Shown piece by piece: positions 13,019-24,583 of a stretch of DNA of 64,000 bases. Numbering within the stretch: the stretch's first letter is position 1; each line of letters starts with the position of its first letter. The position numbers and the translations under genes were made by a program. Under the pieces are notes generated by a model. That model had not been told where the DNA came from and searched no databases. It worked only from the letters and a program-made list of their open reading frames with translations. Source of the DNA: Quillaja saponaria (Eukaryota; Streptophyta; Magnoliopsida; Fabales; Quillajaceae); contig CM055606.1 in NCBI GenBank assembly GCA_029379385.1, positions 15,587,142 to 15,651,141 on the forward strand, given 5' to 3'.

Positions 13019-14785
13019 CAGCTCACTCTTTAACTTACTTATGGTCCAGATCAAAAGTTAGGCCCAATCCAATTTAATGGTGGGTGGGCTGTGAAGACTT
13101 TAGAAACCCAATCTCAATTCAAAAATAATCTCTAACTTATATTTAAACATGGGATAAAATAAATTATGGGAACAACACTAGCAAATATGATCTATGAAGG
13201 CCATTGAGATTTTAGTTTAATCAGCTACGTGGAGCTAGTTGGGACCGTTAGATCTCAATATATTAACCTTACACATTTTACGTTATTTTTTTTATTAATA
13301 ATAATCAATTTTTAATACTCTAAAATTTCTTCGCAATGATATCAAATAAAATTTCTTTGCTCTTTGTTAATAACAACTATTCCAAATAAATTTTAATAAA
13401 ATTAAGATTAAAATCAAGATTAAGGTTGGGGAGAGATTTAAAATAGAAATTGAGTATATTTATAATATAATGTTTTATTTATTAATTAAATAAAAATAAA
13501 ATTATTTATATAATTAAGATTTTAAAAAATAAAATAAACATTCTATTTACATCTTAACATGTTCTTATTTCTCTGAGTACCCCAATTGAATTTTTGATTG
13601 ACTATAGTCACCTAAATAGTAGGGTTGAATTGTTCAAAAATATATTTTGTCTATAACCCATTAGGTGTCCTATCTGAACAAGAAAAGAAAAATGGAAAAT
13701 AAAACTTGCCAAGGAATGGGCTCAAATTTCAAAATCTTCGATGACTTATTTTATATATTTTTGTATTTCTTCTAGAATATAAATTCAAGATTGAGTAAGA
13801 GATAACTTCTATTGTCCCTATCTTCATTAATAGATAATGGGTCAAGTCATTTATATTGGTGATTTTTTCTATCTAATTAATTCCCTTATTTAGTAATATT
13901 GTAATTCTTGTTTTAAAATTTAAATAGTACAAAAAATTTAGAAACCTATATAACAAAAGATTAAATGAAATAATTTTTAACTTGCCTCTTTGTGATAAAA
14001 TCCAATAAATATGTAATAAGAATTTAATGTACGTAGGACAAAAAGGAAAATAGGGGGTTAAAGAAAATAAAAGAGTGCAATACTCATTATTTTTCAATTC
14101 AAAGTTTAAAATTGCCAAATGCCAACAAACTACAACATAAGTCTTTATACTTGTGACCACACTAAATCCCTAATATATAAATGTATTATGTAAATAAATA
14201 AATAAAAAAGTCTAATAACATACTTCTCAATATATACTGCTAATTAAATTCTTAAATTCTAATATTGCATAACAAAACAAACAATCTCATCCACACATAA
14301 ATTCTTAAATAATAATCTCCTTGAGCTAACAAATTTGAGTAGGACTTTTTTTATATGGAGAAAAATTAAATACGTTAGAATAAATTGAAATGTTTATATC
14401 ATTTGAACTAAATAACTTATTAACTAAAATAAGACTTAAAAATATCATATAAAAAAAAATTAAAATTTATAAGTACTTTCCATACCCATCATCACCCTAA
14501 TTTAGAATTATTATAAACATTATGGCAAAAGTCAATCTTTTACATTTGGACCCCCCCTTAGCCCTCTATTCTTCTTTTTAACATTTGGACCCCTCCTTAG
14601 CCCTCCATTCAATTAGATATACTAACAAAAGAAATCCTCTGCTGAAACTGTCTTTGAATTCTAAATTTTCAAACCCTCTAACTTACACGTAAGTTGCTAT
14701 TAGATGATTACATTCATGAATCATTTAGACAAACTCAAACTAAAATGAATTCTTTTAAGTCAATGGTGAAAATTGTATGTAACAC
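13019..14785. other. Intergenic stretch between divergent genes
   Basis: AT-rich DNA separating the minus-strand metallophosphoesterase from the plus-strand chitinase, so it should contain both promoters. No coding signal is convincing; the open frame at 13873-14160 (minus) is AT-driven. The only structure noted is the short tandem duplication at 14541-14611. Confidence 0.5.
14541..14611 (+). repeat. Short tandem duplication upstream of the chitinase
   Basis: Two adjacent copies, period about 39 bp, each with ACATTTGGACC, a C-rich run and CTTAGCCCTC. They lie about 270-340 bp upstream of the chitinase start codon, within the likely promoter. Confidence 0.8.
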
Positions 14786-14795
14786 TATATATATA
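14786..14795 (+). promoter_or_regulatory. Candidate TATA box of the class V chitinase
   Basis: TATATATATA lies 84 bp before the ATG at 14879, a distance that fits a short plant 5' UTR. Position and composition are the only support. Confidence 0.45.
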
Positions 14796-14878
14796 ACTTA
14801 TCAAGGTTCCAACTTGCTTCATACCCAGCATTGCAATTTGCAAAGCAGAGCATTATACAATTTCTCCAGTTACTCACA

Positions 14879-16086
14879 ATGGCGTATCCCAAAACCCTTT
14901 CATTTCTCATTTCCACTCTCCTTTTCATCCACCAACTCCACTTCTCCGCAGCACAAACCGTCGTTAAAGGCGGTTACTGGTTCCCCGGCAGTGGCTTGGC
15001 TGTGTCAAGCATCAATTCCTCTCTCTTCACTCATCTCTTTTGTGCATTCGCCGACCTTGATTCTACCACTTACAAAGTCACCATTTCCTCTTCAAACTCA
15101 GCTCAGTTTTCAACTTTTACCCAAACTGTCCAACAAAAGAACCCATCTGTCAAAACCCTTTTGTCGATTGGTGGTGGCAGTGCTAATCCCACAACATTTT
15201 CTTCAATGGCAAGCCAATCCAGCACTCGTAAATCATTCATTGATTCTTCAATACAATTAGCCAGAGCAAACAATTTTCATGGCCTTGACCTTGACTGGGA
15301 ATACCCTTCTACAGCCACAGACATGACTAATTTTGGTGCCCTCCTTAATGAATGGAGAGCTGCTGTGGCTAATGAGTCTAAAACCTCTGGAAAAACAGCT
15401 TTGCTTTTGTCAGCAGCTGTGTTTCGCTCTTCAGACTACTACTCAGTGAATTATCCCATTCAGGCAATATCAAACAGTTTGGATTGGGTTAATGTAATGG
15501 CTTATGATTTCTACGGTCCTGGTTGGGCTCCAAGTATGACAGCTCCACCTGCTGCTTTATACAACCCACCAACCCAAATTAGTGGGGATGCTGGAATTAC
15601 TTCCTGGGTTCAATCTGGTTTGGCTGCCAAGAAATTGGCATTGGGGTTACCTTTTTATGGATGGGCATGGCGTTTATTGAATGCAAATAACCATGGATTG
15701 TGGGCACCAGCTAATGGTTCTGGTATTGCGGGAGATGGTTCTATTGGGTACAATCAGATCAAGAATTTTATAAGCCAGAACGGGGCACAGACTGTGTATA
15801 ATTCCACAGTTGTTACCAACTACTGCTATTCTGGGACAACATGGATTGGTTATGATGACACTCAGAGTGTGTCTACAAAGGTTACTTATGCTAAAGGAAA
15901 GGGTTTGCTTGGTTACTTTGCTTGGCATGTTGGTGCTGACAACAATTGGGCTCTGTCTCAAGCTGGTTAGTATGAATCACTTCTTTTTTATTTACAGATG
16001 AATTAGTGGATTGAATTTCCATGTTTTCTTTGTTGCTAACATGTAGTTTTATTGTTATTGCAGCTTTTGGTGCATGGGGATCATAG
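14879..16086 (+). CDS. Class V chitinase (glycoside hydrolase family 18), secreted
   Basis: Predicted to cleave beta-1,4 bonds of chitin or N-acetylglucosamine oligomers in the apoplast or vacuole. CDS is 14879-15965 joined to 16064-16086, 369 residues. The residue-1 start opens a signal peptide (MAYPKTLSFLISTLLF, cleavage near SAAQ). It is followed by KGGYWFPGSG, the strand-3 motif LLSIGGGSAN, the catalytic FHGLDLDWEYP with the DxDxE acids present, MAYDFYGP and GLPFYGWAW. The tiny second exon (AFGAWGS then stop) follows a phase-1 intron; small terminal exons of the same kind end the broken chitinase at 59478-60837. No frameshift or stop interrupts it, so it is probably active. The receptor kinases downstream carry a degenerate version of the same domain. 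Confidence 0.95.
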
Positions 16087-16154
16087 ATTCAAGACTTCCA
16101 TACCTATTGATGACAGAATGAACATAGAAAACTATTTTACTCTTAATAAGATCA

Positions 16155-16236
16155 AATAAAATGATCATTGAGATGTATATGTATGAAAGTTGTAATAAGG
16201 CTTATACTTATAGCTGCCGAATCTTATAGCAATAAA
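16155..16236 (+). terminator. Polyadenylation signals of the chitinase gene
   Basis: AATAAA occurs at 16155-16160 and 16231-16236, about 70 and 145 bp after the stop codon, in a T/A-rich context suited to cleavage and polyadenylation. Confidence 0.5.
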
Positions 16237-16284
16237 ATAAGTCTCTCTTAGTTGTGAAATTTCAGCTCCGTTGATGGGACACCC

Positions 16285-16519
16285 GTTTTTTATGAATTGT
16301 GTCATGAATTTGATTACTTGAACATATGAAGCACGGGTAATCCAAAAATCAAAATCTCAAAGTGCCGGTCCTGGGACGTACCTGATAGTGGGACGCTCGA
16401 GTACCTGGTGCTGGGACGCCCCGCCCAAGAATTACCATAATTTTTTTATTTTTTTCGGTGCGGCTTTGAAGATTAAAAACTTGAGCTGGTGCGTTTTTTA
16501 TGAATTGTGTCATGAATTT
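16285..16519 (+). repeat. 27-bp direct repeats flanking a G+C-rich insert
   Basis: An identical 27-bp sequence with core ATGAATTGTGTCATGAATTT occurs at 16285-16311 and 16493-16519. Between them, around 16362-16432, is a G+C-rich patch with three imperfect repeats of TGGGACG, unlike its AT-rich surroundings. It lies between the chitinase and the first receptor copy. No element was recognised. Confidence 0.75.
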
Positions 16520-16536
16520 TTTGTGTTCTTTCTTTA

Positions 16537-17558
16537 TATATTTATAATTTATTTTTTAACTATTTAATTTAACGTATCGTAATTTAGGAAAAAATTATAA
16601 TGAATTGCAGAACACGGCGTACCGATCTTAAACTTTGAACTCGTTATCTTCTTACTATTCTGGGATTCGAAGAAGTTATTCCTCCTATTGGTGAATGGTT
16701 GCCGGCTAACAACAAAAGGCATACAGTATCATTTTTGTTGTCACAAAGTTGTTGTCTCTTATTCTATCTCAATTCTCATATGATAAGATGAAGTCATGGG
16801 GATTTAGCTGCTTCGAGGTTTCAAGCAGCACCCGCACAATTTCTTCCAAGTTTCAGTGGGCAATGAAAATGAGGTTCACACTTCATATCCTTGGCTGGCC
16901 GACAGGTCGCAGAATATGACATTATTTTAAATAACATCTATTTTCATTTTTTGCTATTTTGTTTGTCTTAGACTATTGATTTCAACTATAGGAAATATGT
17001 TATGACTACATTAAAAGGATATCAGCTGTAAAACGAAAATAGCAAACCAAATCAAACAGAACCCATAGAATTTACGTGGTTCGGTCTTTGGCCAAGCATG
17101 CCAGAGGAGCATGAACAACCAACCCTAAGAAATCATGATTTTGTATATAAGCTTACTACAAAATTCAATTCTACCCAACCCTCTAGTGTGGGTACATAGT
17201 ATTGATGAATGGTGATATAGTATGTGGTTCAAGATTGTTGTGTTGGCAACATAATCACCAGGTAATTGTAGTAGATTTTTTTTTTTGCTAAACATGCTTT
17301 GTAGTAGATTGTCATTAATATCAACAACAAACAAACTGAAATAGACCTTTGCAGTGTTTGACCTTAAGTTTTCAATAGAAAGACTTTCAATTCTTGAAAG
17401 TATTTATTCATGGTGATTGCGCTAACAACAAACGTATTGAAATTGACCTTACATCCAAATTGTAACTTCTTAGTTATTGCATAAATCAAAATATCAATTT
17501 AAATATACACTAATTACTAATACTTGTTCCTAAAGTGAAGCTGTAACAATTTTCCTTC
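16537..17558 (+). repeat. Duplicated 5' flank of type-A receptor (first copy)
   Basis: About 1 kb that matches 31847-32915 nearly base for base, ahead of the second type-A receptor. Shared landmarks include AATTTAACGTATCGTAATTTA, GGCCAAGCATGCCAGAGGAG and AATATCAATTTAAATATACA. It is probably the promoter and 5' UTR region carried along in the first tandem duplication. The shared homology begins near 16537. Confidence 0.85.
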
Positions 17559-20500
17559 ATGGTTGCTAAAATTGTTTTTGTGCTTTTCCGTGTTTTTCTC
17601 TGCATAGAGTTTCAACCTACAGAAGCACAAACTTGGATAAAATCTGGTTACTGGTTTTCTGGAAGTGGATTTCCCATTTCTGACATCAATTCTTCTCTTT
17701 TTACTCATCTTGTATGTGCTTTTGCTGATGTAAGCTCCTCCTCCTATCAGCTCTATGTCTCCTTCTCTGCCTTTACAAGCACTGTCAAACTCAAAAACCC
17801 GTCAATTACAACACTTCTTTCAATTGGGGGTGGAAAAGCAAACTATGGAGTCTTTTCATTGATGTTCAGCAGTGGTTCTTATAGAATATCCTTCATTGAG
17901 TCTTCCATAAGAATAGCTAGACTTTATGGCTTTCAAGGCCTTGACCTCAGCTGGGTTCCTGCTAATACAAGCTCTGACATGGCCAATCTGGGAATACTCT
18001 TTGAAGAGTGGAGAGCAGCTGCTAATTCTGAGGCAAGCAATAACTCTAGTAATCAAGAATTGATCTTGACTGCAGCTGTTCATTATTCACCAGTTTTGGA
18101 TTCTGCATCTTTTCCTGTGGACTCAATTAGAACTAACTGAACTGGATACATGTTTTGGCTTTCGACTACTACATGCCTCAGCGGGCAACCTTCACTGGTG
18201 CTCATGCAGCTTTATATGATCCTTCAAGTGAGGCTGACACAGATTATGGTATCAAGGAATGGATAGGTAGGGGAGTTTCTCCTAGCAAATTAGTTTTGGG
18301 GTTGCCTTTATATGGGTATGCATGGACACTTAAATCCCCCAGGACAATGCTATAGGTGCACCACCAACAGGTCCAGCCATTAGAGGTGATGGATCCATGA
18401 GCTATAAGGACATTAAGGCTTATATTAAGAGTCATGGAGCAACTTCACTGTACAATGCTAGTTATGTTGTAAACTATTGCATAATGGGATCAAGTTGGGT
18501 AGGTTTTGATGATGTTGAAGTTGTCAAAATTAAGGTATCTTACGCAAAGGAGAGGAAGCTACGCGGTTATGTTTTCTGGCAAGTTTCCTAGGATGACAAG
18601 TCAGTTCTTTCTCTTTCAGGTAGAGAACTAATGCTAATGCTTTCTTTTATCTAAGTTTTGTAACTTTCTTATGATAGTCAAAATTTCTGGCTGAAATTTT
18701 GAGTTTAAACTTTTTCATATCCTGCACTTGGTCTCTTGCCAGTTCCTTAACAAGAGAAACTTGTGCAGAACATTGTTTTGCATTTCTTTTCCGTTGCTTA
18801 CGACATTAAAATGCAGATTGAATAGTTGTCGAAATGAAAATGCAGCTTTTAAATAAGGAATAGGCATGAGAAACCACAAGAAAATGTACTGCAACACCCA
18901 GATAAAACTTATTTGTTTGTTAAATATGGTCAAGGTTTTAAGATATCCTTGACAATATTTTTGATAAATTTAATGTGAAAATTCTCAGCCCAGGAGGATA
19001 ACAACAATGGACACCATAAGTGGCGATTACTAGTTATCATTTTGACAACAACTGCCGCAGTTCTGCTGATAGGCATCATGATGTTCTACTTGAGGAAAAG
19101 AATATTCAAATCAAAGGGTAACTATATCTATACACATAAAGTTGAGATTACTGCTACTTATATACAATGTTTGAACTAAGTGACTTAATATATAATTTCA
19201 GATCTTTCATCTCCGTTCAAAGTAAATGTAGCTGCTAGATGACATTTTGATGACAATGCTCCTGATGTGCAAATCTAAACCTTTTCTGACATTGAGATGG
19301 CTACAGATAAATTTTCATTCAAAAAGAAGCTTGGTGAGGGTGGTTATGGTCCTGTTTACAAGGTGAAGTTTTCACTGATCTATCTCACATATTTATGGTG
19401 CTTCATTCAGTTAGTAGTTAGACCTTGCAGAACACTGTATATTACTGGAGGGATGGTAATGGACTTGGTTCGAGTTATTTCCATCTGAACTGCAACCCAT
19501 CACTATCTCACCAATTAGAATTGCATAATTGGGGTTCCTCTTAATATACTTCAAATTGGTATAACCATGTAGTAGAACAGTATCATTTTAGCTCTGATGA
19601 ATTACTGTAGGATAAGATGCTAAACTAGTGTTTGTTTTCCAGGGCATATTACCAAATGGTCAGGAAATAGCAGTGAAAAAACTATCAAAAACTTCCAAAC
19701 AAAGATTTGAGGAGTTCAAAAATGAGGTTACATTTAGTGCAAGACTACAGCATGTGAATCATGTCCGAGTATTGGGATTCTTCATTTTAAGAGAAGAACA
19801 GATGGTGGTGTATGAGTACATGCCAAACAAAAGCTTGGACGCCTACCTCTTTGGTCAGAAATCTTTTGCCATTTATAATTTTGAGTAAACAAGAAAATAT
19901 TCATCACATTCACAATTACTTAAGCACAATCAATTGTCTCAGAAAGACTTCATTTTTCTTTTGCTACTCATTCATACTTGCACTACTTTGTTAGTCCAAC
20001 ACTAATGATGCAGCAGTGTGATTTTGACAGACCTTAATAGGCGGTTTCTGCTGGATTGGAGAAAACGTGTTCTTATCATTGAAGGGGTTACTCAAGGGCT
20101 TCTTTATCTGCAAGAATACTCAAGATTTACCATAATTCATGGAGACTTGAAGGCTAGCAAAGCAACATTTTACTAGACCATGAGATGAAACCAAAGATCT
20201 CGGACTTTGGTCTAGCAAGAATATTTGCAAAAGATGAACATGAAGTAAACACAGGCAAGGTTGTTGGAACATAGTGAGTACTCTGCCAATAAAGCCTTAC
20301 AACTCCAGCTTCCTTGCAGATTTCTTAGCTATTATTTTAAAATTAGTAATCGATCATGTTCAATTTGATATGTGATGCAGTGGTTATGTTCCACCTGAAT
20401 ATGTTAAGAAAGGCTTATACTCCGCTAACTCTGATGTTTATAGCTTTGGTGTCCTACTTCTACAAATGATTAGTGGCAAGAAGACAGAACAATATTATGG

Positions 20501-20924
20501 TGTGGATGAAGACCTAAACCTCAAGGATTATGTAAGTAATTTCTTTTTCATTACTAGATTAAGAAGGATTTTCAACCTGCATAACAAGTAAATGATGAAT
20601 AGAAAATGTTTGGCATATAAGCTGTGGAAAGAAGTTGAAGGCATGGAATTTGTGGATCCCTCACTTGATGATACATCTTCACCATGTAAATTAATGAGAT
20701 GCTTCCAAGTTGCACTGCTATGCGTCGAGCAAAATGCAAATGATAGACCATCCTTGTTGGAAGCTTCTTCCATGTTAAGAAATGATAATACCACTGTGGG
20801 AATCCCAAAAAAGCCAGCATTTTCAAGGAAAAAAGTTAGGAGTGATGAGGGAAATAACTCTAGTTCACAGTTAGAAGTTTATTCAGTTAATGATGTGAAA
20901 ACGTCTCAAATAAGCGCGCAATGA
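17559..20924 (+). pseudogene. GH18-domain receptor-like kinase, copy 1 (type A), broken
   Basis: A CHRK1-like layout (signal peptide, GH18 domain, TM helix, Ser/Thr kinase) with many lesions relative to copy 2. In order: a 15-bp in-frame deletion near 17766; a 1-base deletion creating TGA at about 18138; a 1-base deletion in a C run near 18338; TAG replacing CAG near 18589; TGA near 19240 and TAA near 19276 before the kinase; HRD changed to HGD near 20141; a 5-base insertion near 20158; and loss of the last splice acceptor (CAG changed to TTG near 20610). The ATG at 17559 is present and the signal peptide ([18 protein letters not shown]) looks good. The ectodomain reads GLDLSWVPA where an active chitinase has DLDWEYP. 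The density of independent lesions marks it as a true pseudogene, not an assembly artefact. Confidence 0.92.
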
Positions 20925-20949
20925 TAGTGTTCTTGATGACATTGAGATG

Positions 20950-23517
20950 TGTTTGAATATCTTATACTGTTATGTTGTCCCATGTTTGTATGTGATATTT
21001 TCTATATTATTGTCTATTATAAATAAAGCATGTGAGTGTAATATTTGATTATTGAAGCTACAACCTTTTTTCTCTTATATCTAATTTATATGGTACCTAT
21101 GTGAATAGATACATTAAACTGGGTTTTAATTTTAGAACAAAAAGCACAGAAAATAGAAAACAATTCAAAATATTTTTTTCAGTAAGTAAAGCCAAGTCAT
21201 TCTTGAAAAATCATAAGGTAACAACATAACAGTATCCCAACTTTAAAGTGTCACAACTCGAACTCCACATATCTAAATGAACTAACATAAATAGATTCTA
21301 ACTGTTTTATTAATTGGGGAAGCAAAAGGAACATGAATGTTATTACCCAACTAACATGACTAACATTTTAAAGAAGACAGATGACCTAAACTAGGAACTA
21401 GCTTCTTGAGCTTTTCCAAATAGGGATGGCCAAGGCTACATATCTAGAAGTGATGTAACTATTTCAGGATATGCTGACTGTAGGAGATGGCAATGATCAA
21501 AGTAGTAGAGTCATACAGATTCATGTCGTCTTCCAATCAGCTTCCTTATCTTCAAATCTTGAATAATAGTAGAATTAGGATAAAAAAAGATAGAACAATT
21601 TCAACTCTTAGTGAGTTTACTGACAAACATAAGAGTAAAAAATAAAGTGGGAATATATACGACATAAGATATTTAAAGACATGGACTAGGTTTAGCAGAA
21701 CCTATTTCAATGACTACAATAGTAGAACCATTTGCTAAAGTAATAGGAGATGATGATTTCAAATCTTGCAAGTTAGTAAAAATACTAGATGTACCTGTCA
21801 TATAATCATTTGTCTCATTCGTATTATTCTATTGTTACTTCGCTATCTAGTGTTTCTATTTCTAAAGCTTTAACACATTATGGGTGGAGAAATGTCATGG
21901 ATGAAAATATGTGGGCTTTAAAGGACAATGATACTTGGGAACTTGTAAAACTCCCTTGGATAAGTCTGCTGTTAGTTGTCGTTGGGTGTTTATTGTGAAG
22001 GTTTATCCTGATGGTTCCATTGCTGAAAGTTTTAATGGCTAGAGGTTACACTAAGCTATATAGTGTGAATTACTCTAAAACCTTTTCTCTTATTGCCAAG
22101 ATTACTTCAGTTAGAGTTTTTATCTCTCTTGCCACCATCTTTGATTGGCTACTACATCAGTTAGATACCAAAAATGCTTTTTGCAAGGTGACCTTAATGA
22201 AGAAGTTTTTATGAAGCAACCTTCAAGGTATATTGCTTAGGGTGAGTCTAGCTTGGTTTGTAGGTTGAAGAAATCCTCGTATGGTTTGAAATAATCTCCC
22301 AAAGCTTGGTTTGATAGGTTCAATGAAGTTGTGCTCAGCTTTGGTATTCAAAGATGTACAATTGACCATTTTGTTTTCTACCAACTTACATCTAGTGGCA
22401 GAATATTATTAATTGTGTATGTTGATAACATTTAATCACAGGTGATGATGAATTCAACATTTGAAATATTTCTTATATTCCAAATTAAGGATTTGGGACA
22501 GTTAAAATACTTCTTTGGTATTGAGATTGCTATATCACGGTTGGGTATTTGACTTTCTTAGAGAAAATATTGTCCTAATTTGTTGAGTGATATAGGTATG
22601 CTGGGGTCAAAGCTTGTTGATACTCATATAGATCCTGACACTAAACTTGTACCAAATGAATGATAGATATTAGCAAATCTTAAACAGTATAGATGTCTAG
22701 TAGGAAACTTGAATTATCTAATGGTAACCCAACCTGACATCTCTTTTGCAGCTTATGTGGTTAGTCAAATTATGACTCAACCTCAAAATTTCCACTAGAA
22801 TGCAATATTCTTATTCTGATATATCTCAAAACTACACCTGGTAAAGGGTTAATATATAAGAACCATGGTCATACTTTGGTTCGTGGACATGTCTGTGGTC
22901 ATATTTTAGTTCAAAAACAAGATTCTATTTCGATTTAAGAATATATTAATCAGATTGGGCTGGTTGTCCATTTGTGTCTTTTTGGGAAGAAATCTTATTT
23001 CGTGAAAAAGTAAAAAACATATTGTTGTTGCAAGGTCCAATGATGAGTTTGAATATGGAGCTATGACTCAAACTACTACTGAGTTGGTCTGGTTGAAAAA
23101 CTTGTTGGAAAAGATTGGATTCAAGCATTCACAGCCTATGCAACTAGTTTGTGATAACCAGGTTACATTGCATATAGCTTCTAATCTCAGGAGCGGACAA
23201 AGCTTATAAGGGTTTACTGCCACTTTGTTAGAGAGAAACTTTTAAACGATACAATTAAAACTGTATATGTGAAGTCTGAATATCAGTTAACAGATTTATT
23301 TATCAAGTTTTTTGATCGTGTCTGTCTTCGTTATTTTTGTAACAAACTTAGAACATATAATATATATATGTTTTAGCTTGAAAGAAAGTGTTAGAGTATC
23401 TTATATTATTATATAGTCTCATATTATTTGTACGTGATATTCTCTATATTATTGTCTATTATGAATATAACATTTGATTATTCAAGCTATAACTTTGTTC
23501 CTTGTAAATAATTTACA
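20950..23517 (+). mobile_element. Degenerate Ty1/copia element, copy 1, with internal inversion
   Basis: Short LTRs of about 140 bp begin TGTTTGAATATC (20950) and TGTTAGAGTATC (23389); the 3' LTR ends TTTACA at 23517. Target duplications AGATG sit at 20945-20949 and 23518-23522. RT and RNase H coding remnants read on the plus strand from about 21800 (ALTHYGWRNVM, DTWELVKLP, then RNase H remnants to 23370). The protease, pre-integrase and integrase remnants between the 5' LTR and 21800 read on the minus strand. There is no gag and no primer-binding site, and stops are numerous. It lies 25 bp after the stop of receptor copy 1. Confidence 0.85.
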
Positions 23518-23678
23518 AGATGAACAAAAATTATTTTCCTTGCACTGCAAAAGGAGGTTCCCGTCTGCATCTTAATGATCAGTCCTAGATTTCATTTACA
23601 TGAATATTGTCTTTCTCCAAGTTAGATAGACATTGAAGGTTTAAATCTACCCAATAGTCTAAGCATGCATTTGCGTTA

Positions 23679-23725
23679 TGTGAGAGCCTTCCTCACTGTA
23701 CATTCTACAGTGAGGTTTCTCTCAC
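23679..23725. repeat. Long hairpin near the Helitron 5' end
   Basis: Arms of about 21-22 nt (TGTGAGAGCC then TCCTCACTGTA, against its complement) surround a five-base loop CATTC, with one small mismatch region. It lies 33 bp inside the 5' terminus of the Helitron. It could be a folded subterminal signal or a tiny inverted-repeat element. Confidence 0.8.
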
Positions 23726-24141
23726 AAATGTACTATTCATTGAGCTTTCAACGTATTGCCTCGTCTCTTCTTTACCTGTCTTATTTCTTCACTGCTGTCC
23801 TTGGTTCGGCCAGTAATAATGGCAAGATATGGTTTTGCTGAGATTGAGGGATATGTCCTTCTCTTTTTGCTTTTTGATTTCTACTCAGATTTTCTTATTC
23901 ATACCTACTCTATACCATTTACCCATGCTTGGAGGGAGAGGATGATTTCTTAGAATAGGCAGAGGCAGATGACGATTGGTGAGCTTTAATGCCCTGTCCC
24001 CCTTGACTTGTGGAGATTGCCTTGATTTGGAGAGATTTGTATGTACTTGGTCAACATTTTGACTCGTGGGAGCTTTACAATTTTCTCTCTTCTCTTATTT
24101 CCAGATTCCTATCTCTTACACCGTCATTTTGAGATGAAAAA

Positions 24142-24583
24142 AAGTACCACATCAGGTGGAATGAAGAGAGCAGAGATTGAGATGGCCTTTGGGATTATTC
24201 CAAACATAAGCTCCTAGACCCAGACCGGAAACCTCAAATTATACCGTCCCTTTCTCTCAAACATGATCGCTACCCAATTGCCTATCACAAGCCCGAATCG
24301 CATCGCTGTATGGAGGAGCTGTTGAAGCAAAAATGAGAATGAGCAAAGTCTGGGAGTACACATTATTTTTCTCCAAATAATCAACGGGTAAAGTTTGATT
24401 TTCTATTATTAGTCTTTGAAATTCCTTATTTTTGTAGAAGTTTTTTTTCTCTGAATAGTTATCTAAAGCATCATTGACTGATAAGTTAATACTATGATTT
24501 CATTATTGCAGCTTTACATAAGGCTGAAACTGATATTATGACTGAGGAGGAAGTTGAAAACTTGAAGTGGCTTAAGAAATTAG
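24142..24583 (+). pseudogene. Possible captured gene fragment inside the Helitron
   Basis: A 65-codon frame (24142-24336, one internal TGA near 24178) reads as ordinary protein: WDYSKHKLLDPDRKP, SLSLKHDRYPIAYHKPES, CMEELLKQK. After a gap, an exon-like block 24512-24583 preceded by TTATTGCAG and followed by GTACTC reads LHKAETDIMTEEEV, ENLKWLKKL. Amino-acid composition is unlike the AT-driven frames around it. I do not recognise the source protein. Helitrons commonly pick up such exon pieces, so capture is inferred. Confidence 0.45.

Noticed and set aside
21789..23380. An intact copia polyprotein in copy 1
   Set aside because: Frames are broken by many stops and shifts, and the protease-integrase part is inverted.
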